This document shows positions 26,044 to 34,600 of a stretch of 64,000 nt of DNA, piece after piece. The position numbers and the translations under genes were made by a program. The notes beneath the pieces are model-generated. The model was not told the DNA's origin. It made no database searches and saw only the letters and a program-made list of their open reading frames with translations. Positions within the stretch are counted from its first letter, which is position 1; every line of letters begins with the position of its first letter. Source of the stretch: Clostridia bacterium (GTDB lineage: Bacteria; Bacillota; Clostridia; Oscillospirales; Acutalibacteraceae); contig JAFXLD010000052.1 in assembly GCA_017531385.1 (NCBI GenBank), forward strand, positions 1 to 64,000. The letters are read 5' to 3'.

Positions 26044-27114
26044 TTGTCAGCAATACTTGAACAAAAATGTCCATGCTGCGGTGGTGCGGTTGAATTTGAT
26101 ACCGGCGCACAAAGACTCAAATGCCCTTACTGTGATACTGAATTTGATATCACAGCTATGCCAGAAGATAATTCAAATCAAGTTGAGCAGGTTAGCTGGA
26201 ATTCACAGAATTCACAATGGAATGCAGGAGAAGCAGATGGCATGAGTGTTTATGCCTGCAATTCCTGCGGAGGAGAAATCGTTGCAGATGCAACAACGGG
26301 TGCAACAAGCTGTCCTTATTGCGGCAATCAGGTGGTAATGAAAGGTCAGTTTTCAGGTGCATTGAAGCCCGATGTTGTTATACCTTTCAAGCTCGACAAA
26401 AAAGCTGCAAAAGCTGCTCTTAAAAAACATATTTCAACAAAGAAATTTGTTCCGAAAGCATTTCTTTCTGATAACCGTCTTGAAGAAATCAAGGGTGTTT
26501 ATGTGCCGCATTGGCTTTTTACCTGCGATACAACAGCCGATGCGAGTTATAAGGCGGAAAAAATCAGAAGATGGTCGGATGAAAACTACAATTACACTGA
26601 AACCTCCTATTTTGATGTATACAGGAGCGGCAATATGGGATTTGATAATATCCCGGTTGACGGTTCAACCAAAATGCCCGATGACCTTATGGAGTCTGTT
26701 GAACCCTTTGACCTTTCGCAAGCGGTTGATTTCAATACGGCTTATCTTGCAGGCTATCTTGCAGACAAATACGATGTTACGGCAGAAGAATGCATGCCCA
26801 GAGCAAACGAGCGTATCAGACAGAGCATTGATGATGCTTTTAAGGATACAGTAAAGGGTTACGACAGCGTACAGTCGCAGAATGTTAATATGAATGTTGT
26901 AAACGGTATGTATAAGTATGCTCTTTACCCCGTATGGCTTCTCAATACCTCGTGGAACGGAAATAAATACACCTTTGCCATGAACGGTCAGACCGGTAAA
27001 TTCGTCGGTAATATTCCCACGGACAAAAAAGCAGTTGCAATAGCATCTTTTCTACTGGGCACGGGCATAGGTGCATTGATTTACGGTCTTATGTGGCTCA
27101 TTGAACTGCTTTAA
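26044..27114 (+). CDS. TFIIB-type zinc-ribbon membrane protein (YdjG-like), copy B
   Basis: 356 aa. Two N-terminal zinc ribbons (CPCCGG...CPYCDTEFDI and CNSCGGE...CPYCGN) precede the same globular region as copy A, including VPVDGSTKMPDDLMES-like and LYPVWLL motifs, and a C-terminal membrane helix. It is the most conserved pair of the two cassettes. The start is a TTG with CAAGGAG ahead of it, as in copy A. It probably forms a membrane complex with the TPM protein encoded 13 bases downstream. Confidence 0.87.
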   Translation: MSAILEQKCPCCGGAVEFDTGAQRLKCPYCDTEFDITAMPEDNSNQVEQVSWNSQNSQWNAGEADGMSVYACNSCGGEIVADATTGATSCPYCGNQVVMKGQFSGALKPDVVIPFKLDKKAAKAALKKHISTKKFVPKAFLSDNRLEEIKGVYVPHWLFTCDTTADASYKAEKIRRWSDENYNYTETSYFDVYRSGNMGFDNIPVDGSTKMPDDLMESVEPFDLSQAVDFNTAYLAGYLADKYDVTAEECMPRANERIRQSIDDAFKDTVKGYDSVQSQNVNMNVVNGMYKYALYPVWLLNTSWNGNKYTFAMNGQTGKFVGNIPTDKKAVAIASFLLGTGIGALIYGLMWLIELL

Positions 27115-27127
27115 GGAGGTGCGGAAA

Positions 27128-27892
27128 ATGAAAAAAAGAATAGTTGCAACAGTAATTACATTGTTTATTTGCCTTTCATCTTTTATTTCCGTATCTGCTT
27201 ATACAGACAGTCATATTCTTGATGCTTCAGATACACTCACCAACAGCGAGTATGATGAGCTTGAATCTTATGCAACATATATAGAAAATACATACGGCTG
27301 TTGCATAATGTTCTGCCTTACTGACGATACAGACGGTATGACAGGTGATGATTTTGCAAAAGAAGTGTACAGCAGTAACACCGATAACGCTGACGGCATT
27401 ATAATCACTCACGATTTATGGAATAACTCATACCACATATATGTTTCAGGTAATGCAAAACAGATTGATGATGCAGATATTGATGCAATGCTTGATGCTT
27501 ATGATTCAAACGAAGCATATTATGGCGGCATAAATGATTACCTTGAAAAAGCGGAAGAAATAATTGCAGAAACAGTCTATTCCTACGAAGAACCTGCAAA
27601 AGGTGATGAATCACCGCAAGACGATGTTCCTTCAAATGATACATATGACGGTACAACAGATGAAAAAGGCGGAGTGCCTCTCTGGCGTATACCTGTTGCC
27701 TTGGGAATTGGATTTATTATCGGTTTCCTCATTGTTTACGGCATTGCATCAAAAAACAAGTCGGTCAGAATGCAGAAAAACGCAACTGTTTACACTCGAC
27801 CGGGCAGTTTGGTTATAACGGGAAGCGCAGATAATTTCTTATACAAAAACCTTGAACGCAGAGAAAAGCCGAAACAGACTGAGAAGAAATAA
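27128..27892 (+). CDS. TPM-like membrane protein, shortened copy B
   Basis: 254 aa from the ATG at 27128, preceded by AAGGAGG. A signal peptide (1-23) is followed by one TPM-like domain (about 24-150), a Glu/Asp/Pro linker, one membrane helix (about 193-213) and a basic tail. Compared with copy A, the second TPM domain, the one with the canonical LPLVVDNADLLT start, and the glycine-rich end are absent. The segment after the helix (NKSVRMQKNATVYTRPGSLVI) corresponds to NKSVHKAFDAKVYVRSGSMV in copy A. Confidence 0.8.
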   Translation: MKKRIVATVITLFICLSSFISVSAYTDSHILDASDTLTNSEYDELESYATYIENTYGCCIMFCLTDDTDGMTGDDFAKEVYSSNTDNADGIIITHDLWNNSYHIYVSGNAKQIDDADIDAMLDAYDSNEAYYGGINDYLEKAEEIIAETVYSYEEPAKGDESPQDDVPSNDTYDGTTDEKGGVPLWRIPVALGIGFIIGFLIVYGIASKNKSVRMQKNATVYTRPGSLVITGSADNFLYKNLERREKPKQTEKK

Positions 27893-27905
27893 GGAGGAAT
27901 TACCA

Positions 27906-28517
27906 ATGGGATTGTTTGATTCACTCAAAAGACAAGCTGAATCGGCAATTAAAAGAGAGGTTTCGCAAGGCATTAACAAAGCAGAAAATAATGCAGTACA
28001 GTCAATCGGTAAAGGCAGAAATTACACAGAAACCTTTACATTTTCAGCCTTGCCGACCAATGTTGCCGAGCTTCTGTCACTGCCCGAAGCAAGACTTGAT
28101 TCCGCATTTGCAACAACAGCTCTTACACTTGCTGTTCTGTGTAATTACGAGCATAACCCCGATGTAACAATTGAAATGCTCAATTTCCTGAAGGGTCCCT
28201 CAGAGGTGAGCGGATTTGAAAAGCAGTTTATCAAAGAACATCTCGGCTCTGAACCTTATAAAGCACGTTCGTATTTTGAAGGCGCAACACCTGAAAACAG
28301 TTATAAGCCCGATGTTCCGTATAAAATAACTGTTATTGAAACTCCGTATTCATTTGATAATGAAAACTGGGCAACGCTTTATGTTAAAAGCGGTGGTGCG
28401 GATAATCCCAGACCCATTAAACTGCGTAAAAAACCATCAACAGGTCAGTGGTTTCTTAATGATATTCAGTGTCTTTCTGATATCCGTGTGCCCGTTGAAG
28501 AAGATCCTTGGGCATAA
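27906..28517 (+). CDS. DUF6935-like protein, copy B
   Basis: 203 aa from the ATG at 27906, preceded by AAGGAGG. It starts MGLFDSLKRQ and then has a Lys/Asn-rich helical segment absent from copy A. The core matches copy A: EMLNFLKGPSEVSGFEKQF, RSYFEGATPENSY and WATLYVKSGGADNPR. It is cytoplasmic, of unknown role, and the last gene of cassette B proper. Transcription probably continues into the two lipoprotein genes downstream, since no terminator is seen in the 27-base gap. Confidence 0.8.
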   Translation: MGLFDSLKRQAESAIKREVSQGINKAENNAVQSIGKGRNYTETFTFSALPTNVAELLSLPEARLDSAFATTALTLAVLCNYEHNPDVTIEMLNFLKGPSEVSGFEKQFIKEHLGSEPYKARSYFEGATPENSYKPDVPYKITVIETPYSFDNENWATLYVKSGGADNPRPIKLRKKPSTGQWFLNDIQCLSDIRVPVEEDPWA

Positions 28518-28544
28518 TATAATTAAAGAAAAGGAGAAATTTAT

Positions 28545-29984
28545 ATGAAAAAATTATTAGCAATACTTATTGCGGTTCTTATGATGGTTTCATTTGCAGC
28601 TTGTGGTGAAAAAGAACCTACAAATAATGATAAAGAAAGTCAGCAGAATTCTGTATCTGACGCAAACGGCGAAATAACAACACCTCTATTTATGCTTAAA
28701 TATGATGACAGCGTGTGGATCAACATTGAAGAGGATCTTAAAAACGAAGAGGATTACTGCTTCGCCAATCTTCAGGTTCTTGATCCCGAAGATGAAGAGT
28801 ATTACTTAATAGAGGCAACAATCAGTGTTGAACTTGACGAGCCTTACGATTTCCGTGAAGACCTTGTTTATTACGGTTTCAATCAGTATGAGTACAAAGA
28901 AAACAAAGCTTATGAAACCGTAAATGTCGGCGGCGTTGACCTTCTCAAATACGATGACGGAGAAGAAACTCTCGTTTATTTTAACCGTATTGAAGGTGCA
29001 AACGCAACGGTTTATGTCAAGTTTGACGTAACTGACATCAAAGATGCTCACATTCAGGCTTTGCTTGACGGCATCACCTTTAATATTAAAGACATCGGCA
29101 ACGTTGACGGTCCTTGGGAATGGGAAGGCGAGCCCTTCTCTGCTGAACCTGCAAGTGCACAGGCAGGCTCATTGACAGTCAGCTCAACTTTTGTTCCGTT
29201 TGAAAAGCCCGTTACAACCTTTGAAACGTTTGACCACTCCGTTGCCGCAATCGGTGACAGAGTATATATGCTTGTTGACGGTGAGCTCAGTGAGTGCCAC
29301 TACGACGGTACATGCCTTGCCTTTGTTCAGCCGATAGATCTTCCCGAAGACGATTATGACAGAGTTGAAGCAACAGCCGACGACACTCTCTGGGTCAGCG
29401 GTTCGATGAACGACATTCTCTGCATTAAGGACGGCAAAACAGTTGCAACATACGAAGACATTGATAACCTTGCTATCCATCCTTCAGGTGCTTGGGGTGT
29501 TAATTATTTCACTTCAAACGAGTGTGAAATCGTTACCTTCAGCGGCAATACATACTCTGCAGCTCCCGTAACTTTCAAAGAAGCGGATACCATAATGCAC
29601 CTTTGTGTTGACGAGAATAATATTTATGTCTGTGCCAACGCCGCAGATGACAGCGGACACAAGGTCTTTATTTACAACAAAGACGGTGTTCTTCAGAAAA
29701 CTCTCTGCGATGCCGAAGGTGAAGGTCTCGGCAGTGTAACATTTGTCACTCAGACTGCAAACGGCTATATCGGCTTTGACGGTAATATGAGAGATGTTCT
29801 TCTCTGGGATAACAACGGTGCGTTTATTGCCGAAATCTCTGACAGTGAGCTGTTCAGCACAAATTATCCCTGGTTCTGTCATTCAACCGTACTTGACGAC
29901 GGCAGTATTCTTACAATTATGACCGATGAACGTGAAGACAGATCCGCAACCGAGCTTGTAGCGTTCGTTGTCAAAGGATTCTGA
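28545..29984 (+). CDS. Lipoprotein with probable beta-propeller region
   Basis: 479 aa. The signal peptide ends in the lipobox SFAAC, followed by GEKEPTNN, very like the start of the DUF5067 lipoprotein at 6958. Residues about 45-185 form an alpha/beta domain. From about 205 to the end, short beta-rich segments with Asp/Gly turns (ADDTLWVSGSMND, ENNIYVCANAADD, DNNGAFIAEISD) suggest a beta-propeller. AAAGGAG precedes the ATG. Function is unknown. It is located outside the cell next to the membrane-stress cassette. Confidence 0.8.
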   Translation: MKKLLAILIAVLMMVSFAACGEKEPTNNDKESQQNSVSDANGEITTPLFMLKYDDSVWINIEEDLKNEEDYCFANLQVLDPEDEEYYLIEATISVELDEPYDFREDLVYYGFNQYEYKENKAYETVNVGGVDLLKYDDGEETLVYFNRIEGANATVYVKFDVTDIKDAHIQALLDGITFNIKDIGNVDGPWEWEGEPFSAEPASAQAGSLTVSSTFVPFEKPVTTFETFDHSVAAIGDRVYMLVDGELSECHYDGTCLAFVQPIDLPEDDYDRVEATADDTLWVSGSMNDILCIKDGKTVATYEDIDNLAIHPSGAWGVNYFTSNECEIVTFSGNTYSAAPVTFKEADTIMHLCVDENNIYVCANAADDSGHKVFIYNKDGVLQKTLCDAEGEGLGSVTFVTQTANGYIGFDGNMRDVLLWDNNGAFIAEISDSELFSTNYPWFCHSTVLDDGSILTIMTDEREDRSATELVAFVVKGF

Positions 29985-29989
29985 TTTAA

Positions 29990-31246
29990 ATGAAGAAGTT
30001 AAAAAGAATTGTTTGTATATTATTGACCCTGTGTTTCACGGTTGCTTTAACCTCTTGCGGAGAAAAACCTCCGCAGGAGGTTACTCCGAGCGGAACAACT
30101 GAGAATGCCGAAAATAAAGAAATATCTGTTCTTTCGTTTAATAAAGAGTATATTTCGCATTACGAATGGTACAAGGATACTTCCACAATGCTTGTAAGAA
30201 GCGAATATACGGATGTTACCCTTGATGAAACAATGGAAAAAACATATCCGCTTCTTGCCAAAACGCTTGCGGAAACTTCCGTTATGCGCAAGAGAACAAT
30301 GGAAGAACAAAAGGATAATTTCATTGCAACGGCAACCGATGAATTTGAAAGTAATAACGAAGCCTTTTCAACTTATGTTTCAACTCTTGACGTTCAGGTA
30401 AGACGAGCCGACAGTGTTGCAGTGAGTATTCTTGAGGATTACGGCACAGAAGGCTCACGATCCTTCAACGGACTTAATTACGACGCCGAAAGCGGAAAAG
30501 AACTTGGTCTTGCAGATGTTTTTGTTGACACTTCAAAAATTCCCGCAACAGTTGAAAAGGAGATTATGAGCCGTATAGGCGAAGATAAGCCGGCCGGCGA
30601 TACTGCCGTTATTGAATATTTTAAAAATACTCCTGAAGACAGTATCATATGGACTCTCGATTACAACGGTGTAACTTTCTATTTCAATTCGGGTGATATT
30701 GCTCCAACCAATTTCGGTATTCAGATTGTAACGGTAACCTTTGCAGAATATCCCGATTTGTTCAATAAAAAATATACCTTCGTGCCCGATGAGTATATTG
30801 TAAGTCTGCCTGTGGAGTCATCATTCTTTGCTGATTTGAATAACGACGGAAAATGCGATGAACTTATTGTTTCAGGCAATTACGATAAAGAGGACAGATA
30901 TTATTACACACTCGGCATATATACGGAATACTCAGATTATGAGGTTGATTGGTTTGCATATAATCTACAACCGTATTATGTGAAAACTGTAGACGGCAGC
31001 AGTTATCTGTATGTTTTCAGCGAAAATGCACGAGAGGAACATCGCCGTATGGTTCTGTCTGTTTTTAGCTTAAAGGCAGGCTATATCGTAAATATTTCTG
31101 AAACTGATACCGGTCTGCTTTACCGAGGCAATAATGTTTTTGCAGTTCCGACAAATCCTGATGAACTTCTGCTCTGCGATTATGATGACTATTCAACATC
31201 ATTGATCTTTACGGTTGGTGAAGACGGAATGCCCATCAATAAATGA
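29990..31246 (+). CDS. DUF3298 (RsiV-like) lipoprotein
   Basis: 418 aa. The signal peptide ends at LTSC, giving a lipobox. A region with SYEYTDVTL-like strands and NYDAESGKELGLADVF (about 160-180) is characteristic of DUF3298, the extracellular domain found in RsiV-type anti-sigma factors and many clostridial lipoproteins. A C-terminal half with FADLNNDGKCDELIV resembles an FG-GAP/EF-like repeat. It begins five bases after the previous stop codon; a ribosome site is weak, so coupling is likely. It is the last gene of the operon before a strong terminator. Confidence 0.8.
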   Translation: MKKLKRIVCILLTLCFTVALTSCGEKPPQEVTPSGTTENAENKEISVLSFNKEYISHYEWYKDTSTMLVRSEYTDVTLDETMEKTYPLLAKTLAETSVMRKRTMEEQKDNFIATATDEFESNNEAFSTYVSTLDVQVRRADSVAVSILEDYGTEGSRSFNGLNYDAESGKELGLADVFVDTSKIPATVEKEIMSRIGEDKPAGDTAVIEYFKNTPEDSIIWTLDYNGVTFYFNSGDIAPTNFGIQIVTVTFAEYPDLFNKKYTFVPDEYIVSLPVESSFFADLNNDGKCDELIVSGNYDKEDRYYYTLGIYTEYSDYEVDWFAYNLQPYYVKTVDGSSYLYVFSENAREEHRRMVLSVFSLKAGYIVNISETDTGLLYRGNNVFAVPTNPDELLLCDYDDYSTSLIFTVGEDGMPINK

Positions 31247-31255
31247 ATTAAAATG

Positions 31256-31290
31256 ACAACCTGTCCAATTGTGGCAGGTTGTTTTTTTTC
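31256..31290 (+). terminator. Terminator of the cassette-B operon
   Basis: ACAACCTG pairs with CAGGTTGT, with an inner CC/GG extension, and is followed by eight T residues. Confidence 0.85.
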
Positions 31291-31322
31291 ATATAAAGCC
31301 ATTTCCAACCGTTGCTGGTGGT

Positions 31323-31787
31323 TCAATATTCTGACGGTGCTCTGAACAGAGTAGGAGAGTGTCCCGTAATATTTCTGACAGTTTCATTGCATTTCTGAAT
31401 ATCGAGCAGAATATTTTCATAGTTCATTGACGGCATATCCTTGTGTGAATATGAATGATTGCCTATTTCATGCCCTGCATCATAGATTTTCTGCACTTCA
31501 TCAATGTAATCATCAGTCCATGAGCCAAGGAGAAAGAATGTTGCTTTGACATTGTACTTATCAAGTGTTGCAAGAATTGAGTCAATATCCGAATTGCCCA
31601 CAGCACAATTAAAAGTCACCGCAACTTTGTTTTCATCCGTGTCAACATTGTAAATGGGAATCATTCTTGCCTCAGCCGACACCGCATCAGACAATGTACT
31701 TGCCATAAAAAATATTCCCAATGCAACTGAAATAATAACTAACGCCGTAATTATAACAGACTTAAGTTTAACCGATAAAATTCTCAT
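31323..31787 (-). pseudogene. Further truncated polysaccharide deacetylase gene, copy B
   Basis: 154 aa, colinear with the fragment at 19009: the same membrane helix, VTFNCAVGN with Asn at the catalytic position, GNHSYSH, and FRAPSEY, where it stops. Beyond the stop the DNA again carries the GCC-TTTCCAACCGTTGC boundary seen at the end of copy A, but about 75 bases between are missing. Both copies therefore derive from an already truncated gene, and this one suffered a further deletion. Confidence 0.75.
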
Positions 31788-31892
31788 AAAAATGTTCCTT
31801 TCGTATTAAACTATATGGATTAGAATAAATAATTATATAAATGTATTGTAATTATTTTGATAATCCTGAATCTTATTGAACAGAATATCAAA

Positions 31893-31945
31893 AAACAGAC
31901 TTCTGTTTGAACATTTTGTTCGGATTCCGAAGTCTGTTTTTAATT
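31893..31945. terminator. Bidirectional terminator
   Basis: AAACAGACTTC pairs with GAAGTCTGTTT around a 25-base loop, with T-rich sequence on both strands. It would end transcripts from the GH2 remnant or from the right. Confidence 0.65.
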
Positions 31946-31949
31946 TTTA

Positions 31950-32142
31950 CTATATGTTCTCGATAACATTAAGAGCATCGCATTATGCTCCGTAACTTGG
32001 TCGGAATGTTATTGTACGCTGTTCACCCGGCAAGATCGGTGTGTACGCAGCCGGGTACCATTCCCGAAAAATTAAATTTTTTTATACCGTTTGCTTCAAA
32101 GCATTCACCATGCCAACAACCGTTAAGATTTATATGTTTCAT
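31950..32142 (-). pseudogene. Remnant of a GH2 beta-mannosidase-like gene
   Basis: An ATG at 32142 with GAGG upstream opens 39 codons containing NLNGCWHGECFEANG and MVPGCVHTDLAG, the characteristic start of GH2 beta-mannosidases (family pattern PGsvHtDL). A TGA follows. After a frame change the match resumes with YGA-stop-CDALNVIENI, which fits the family's YGdNadaLxxIE. The rest of the roughly 800-codon gene is missing. It is a decayed 5' end. Confidence 0.7.
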
Positions 32143-32174
32143 TAATGTAACCTCGAAAAGCTTTTATCTTATGT

Positions 32175-32194
32175 TTAATAAATTGGAATTTGAC
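32175..32194. repeat. AAATTGGAATTTG motif (left flank of the methyltransferase unit)
   Basis: TTAATAAATTGGAATTTGAC, three bases before the methyltransferase stop codon. Its reverse complement resembles the motif in the promoter of the same gene (32994-33010). It also lies upstream of the GH2 remnant, so it could be its operator. Confidence 0.45.
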
Positions 32195-32196
32195 AT

Positions 32197-32982
32197 TTAC
32201 TTCTTTTTATATTCAAATAATTGATACAGCTTTTTTGAGAAGCCACCTGCATAAAGCTTCGCAAAAATGAATCTTTCAAATCCTTTTAACTCGTCTATGT
32301 ATTTTTGTGGTATCATCGTGTGTTCTTTAACATAAGCAAGTTTCTCACTTTGATATGCTTGGGGATTGTCTATGCCATAAACCTCTATAACACCTACATC
32401 ATTTATCGGGTTTCTGTGCTTCGACATTTTAGCAGCAAAAGAAGTATAGCAATCCACCAAAAGCGCAAGCTTTTCAAAATGAGCACACAAACTATCTGTC
32501 AAATTTCGCATTTCCTTGATAGTCAAGTACATACTCACGCCTTCCATAACAACGATGGCGGTTTTGTTTTCTTTAATATTTGTCAGCCACTTGCAATCCC
32601 TTGCATCACCTGCAATCATTTGATAGTCAGCAGATTCGGCATAGTATCGTTTTCTTTCTTCAATAACTTCAGAAAAATCCACATCGTACCACTTGTGATT
32701 TTCTGTTCCAACTCTTATAACTCGGCTATCCATTCCGCAACCGATATGAATAATCACCGCTCCTTGTAGTTCTGTCATTAGTTGCTTTATCCATTCATCA
32801 AATACGGCAGAACGAATGCCCATATAATAAGCAAGCCATTTGGACTTTGATTTTCCCTTAAGTGAAAATTCTTCCGCTTCCCAGATTTCTTCGGCTTTTT
32901 TATCATCAAGAAACAATTCCTTCTTGCTTACATAGGATTTGCCATACAAAGGGATGTATAATGTCTTGTTCACACTATTCAT
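32197..32982 (-). CDS. SAM-dependent methyltransferase, LCM/PKS-O-methyltransferase family
   Basis: 261 aa, soluble. It has the SAM-binding motif VIIHIGCGMDSRVIRV (about 75-90), an acidic end of the second strand in YDVDFSEVIEERK, and VMEGVSMYL (about 145-153), all typical of the leucine-carboxyl-methyltransferase-like family that includes small-molecule O-methyltransferases. The substrate cannot be told. It is a single-gene unit with its own promoter and no functional link to the surrounding glycosidases, consistent with being an acquired unit. Confidence 0.85.
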   Translation of the reverse strand: MNSVNKTLYIPLYGKSYVSKKELFLDDKKAEEIWEAEEFSLKGKSKSKWLAYYMGIRSAVFDEWIKQLMTELQGAVIIHIGCGMDSRVIRVGTENHKWYDVDFSEVIEERKRYYAESADYQMIAGDARDCKWLTNIKENKTAIVVMEGVSMYLTIKEMRNLTDSLCAHFEKLALLVDCYTSFAAKMSKHRNPINDVGVIEVYGIDNPQAYQSEKLAYVKEHTMIPQKYIDELKGFERFIFAKLYAGGFSKKLYQLFEYKKK

Positions 32983-32993
32983 ATATTCACCTG

Positions 32994-33021
32994 CAAATTC
33001 TTATTTATCGAGATAATTATA
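32994..33021 (-). promoter_or_regulatory. Palindrome plus -10 element at the methyltransferase promoter
   Basis: On the plus strand CAAATTCTTATTTATCG (32994-33010), and ATTATA (TATAAT on the minus strand) at 33016-33021. The palindrome lies just downstream of the -10 element, where it could act as an operator. A similar layout occurs at 34956, 36989 and 41028. Confidence 0.5.
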
Positions 33022-33088
33022 TCACAATCAGGCCATTTAACCCTTGCGAATTTTTGCTTTGTCATTATAGAATTTATCACATAATAAT

Positions 33089-34549
33089 TTACAACCCGTA
33101 TTTTCGGATAAAATATGACGGTGTGCAGCTCCATGCGTGGCAAAGGCTGTTTACTTTTCTGTCGTTGTAAGGCGAAAAATCGTGGTCATCGGGCACATAA
33201 GCCTCCCAGAAGGTGTCTGCACCCAGCTCAACCATTCCTCCCCAGAACTTTTTAAGATAGCTTACTGCCGTGTCTTTCATTCCGAGTTTCATCATTGCTT
33301 CAGTAGCATAATGGTGCATATACGGGGTGACGGGTTGTTTTGCATTTTTGTTATCAAGGCAGAGAAGTAAAAGATTTTTTGCTTCTTCTCCGCATATTAC
33401 ACCGCCCAATATCATCCAGACTTGCGAATGAATGCTGAACTGCTTATTATCCAAATCATTTATAAACGCATTTGAGTTTTTATCATAAAGATGTTTTTTA
33501 CAAGCGGAACGCACTTGCGAAAGAAGCAACGAATACTTATTGAAATCTTCATCGCCGATTTTTTTCAGCATTTCAGAAAACCGCTCGAGAGTGTAAAGAT
33601 ATACACCCTGCAAAGCCGTAAGTTTTTCGAGCCCCGGACACCAGTCAATGAATGTAAACCAACCATCCTGCATTGTTACAATCAGGTTTTCATCAAGTAT
33701 TGCTTCAAAGCTGTCAAGCTGTGATTTGCAGATTTGCAGAAGGTCATTAACAACACTGATGTCTGCTGTGTGTTCATAATAATCGCAAACAGAAACAACA
33801 TATAAAAGTGCATAGTCTGCGATATGAGTTTCCCCTGACTTATAATAAGGTGTTTCAAAAACAAATGACGACAGAAAACCGAGACTGTTACATTCACCTG
33901 CAGCAAAAAGATAGAGACATCTTCTGACAATTTCATAATTTTTAAAAGTATAGTAGTTTGTCAGAGCTTCAAGACGAAGATCTCCTATCCACAATCGACG
34001 GTCACGTTTCGGACCGTCTTCAAAGAAAGTCTGCATACATTCTTTGAGGGTATTTGTCGCAACGCAGTCAATTTTTTTTAATAAAGTGTCTTTTGTATCT
34101 GAAGGCATGAGTGCAGATGTATCCGCACTTGTTTGTGCAACAAATCTGAAATCAAAAAATCTTATGGGAAAATTTGTTTTATCAACGGTAATTTTTATAT
34201 ATCTGCAGGCATATCTTCTCGGCATATCTGTTTTCTGAGGATAATCAAGATGCAGTATTTCCTCCTGCAGCCAGGTTTTTGAAACCGTGCCGTTATACTG
34301 AGAAATATCATCGTTTATTTCCCTCATATCCTCACCAAATCTGATTATAAGTCTTACGGGAGCATCCATGAAACGCTCAACATTATCAAAACTGAATGAA
34401 AAGTGACCTACAGCGTGTTGTCCGAGGTCAAGAATAACACTGTTGCCACTTGAAGCGATAAATTCAGATATATCGGGAGTGAGAACGGTAAATTTAAGTT
34501 CAGGATAATTTTCCTGAGCCTTTCTCAGAAAGTAATTTTTATCTTTCAT
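33089..34549 (-). CDS. GH78-like (alpha-L-rhamnosidase family) protein, cytoplasmic
   Basis: 486 aa, no signal peptide. The N-terminal 150 residues form a beta domain. From about 165 the sequence fits the six-hairpin barrel of GH78: FFEDGPKRDRRLWIGDLRLE near 185 (where the general acid lies in the family), GADTFWEAY near 443 and SLCHAWSCTPSYFIRKY at the end. It is shorter than typical GH78 enzymes, lacking some accessory beta domains. Probable role: removal of rhamnose or a related sugar from imported oligosaccharides. It starts 48 bases after the pyrophosphatase-like gene and may be cotranscribed with it. Confidence 0.82.
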   Translation of the reverse strand: MKDKNYFLRKAQENYPELKFTVLTPDISEFIASSGNSVILDLGQHAVGHFSFSFDNVERFMDAPVRLIIRFGEDMREINDDISQYNGTVSKTWLQEEILHLDYPQKTDMPRRYACRYIKITVDKTNFPIRFFDFRFVAQTSADTSALMPSDTKDTLLKKIDCVATNTLKECMQTFFEDGPKRDRRLWIGDLRLEALTNYYTFKNYEIVRRCLYLFAAGECNSLGFLSSFVFETPYYKSGETHIADYALLYVVSVCDYYEHTADISVVNDLLQICKSQLDSFEAILDENLIVTMQDGWFTFIDWCPGLEKLTALQGVYLYTLERFSEMLKKIGDEDFNKYSLLLSQVRSACKKHLYDKNSNAFINDLDNKQFSIHSQVWMILGGVICGEEAKNLLLLCLDNKNAKQPVTPYMHHYATEAMMKLGMKDTAVSYLKKFWGGMVELGADTFWEAYVPDDHDFSPYNDRKVNSLCHAWSCTPSYFIRKYGL

Positions 34550-34584
34550 AATATAATATTTCCTTTATAATTGATGTTCTGATT

Positions 34585-34600
34585 GATAAATTGGAATTTA
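34585..34600. repeat. AAATTGGAATTT motif (left flank of the pyrophosphatase-like unit)
   Basis: GATAAATTGGAATTTA includes the stop codon of the 34598-34945 gene and lies upstream of the GH78-like gene. It matches 32175-32194 over ATAAATTGGAATTT. Confidence 0.45.
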
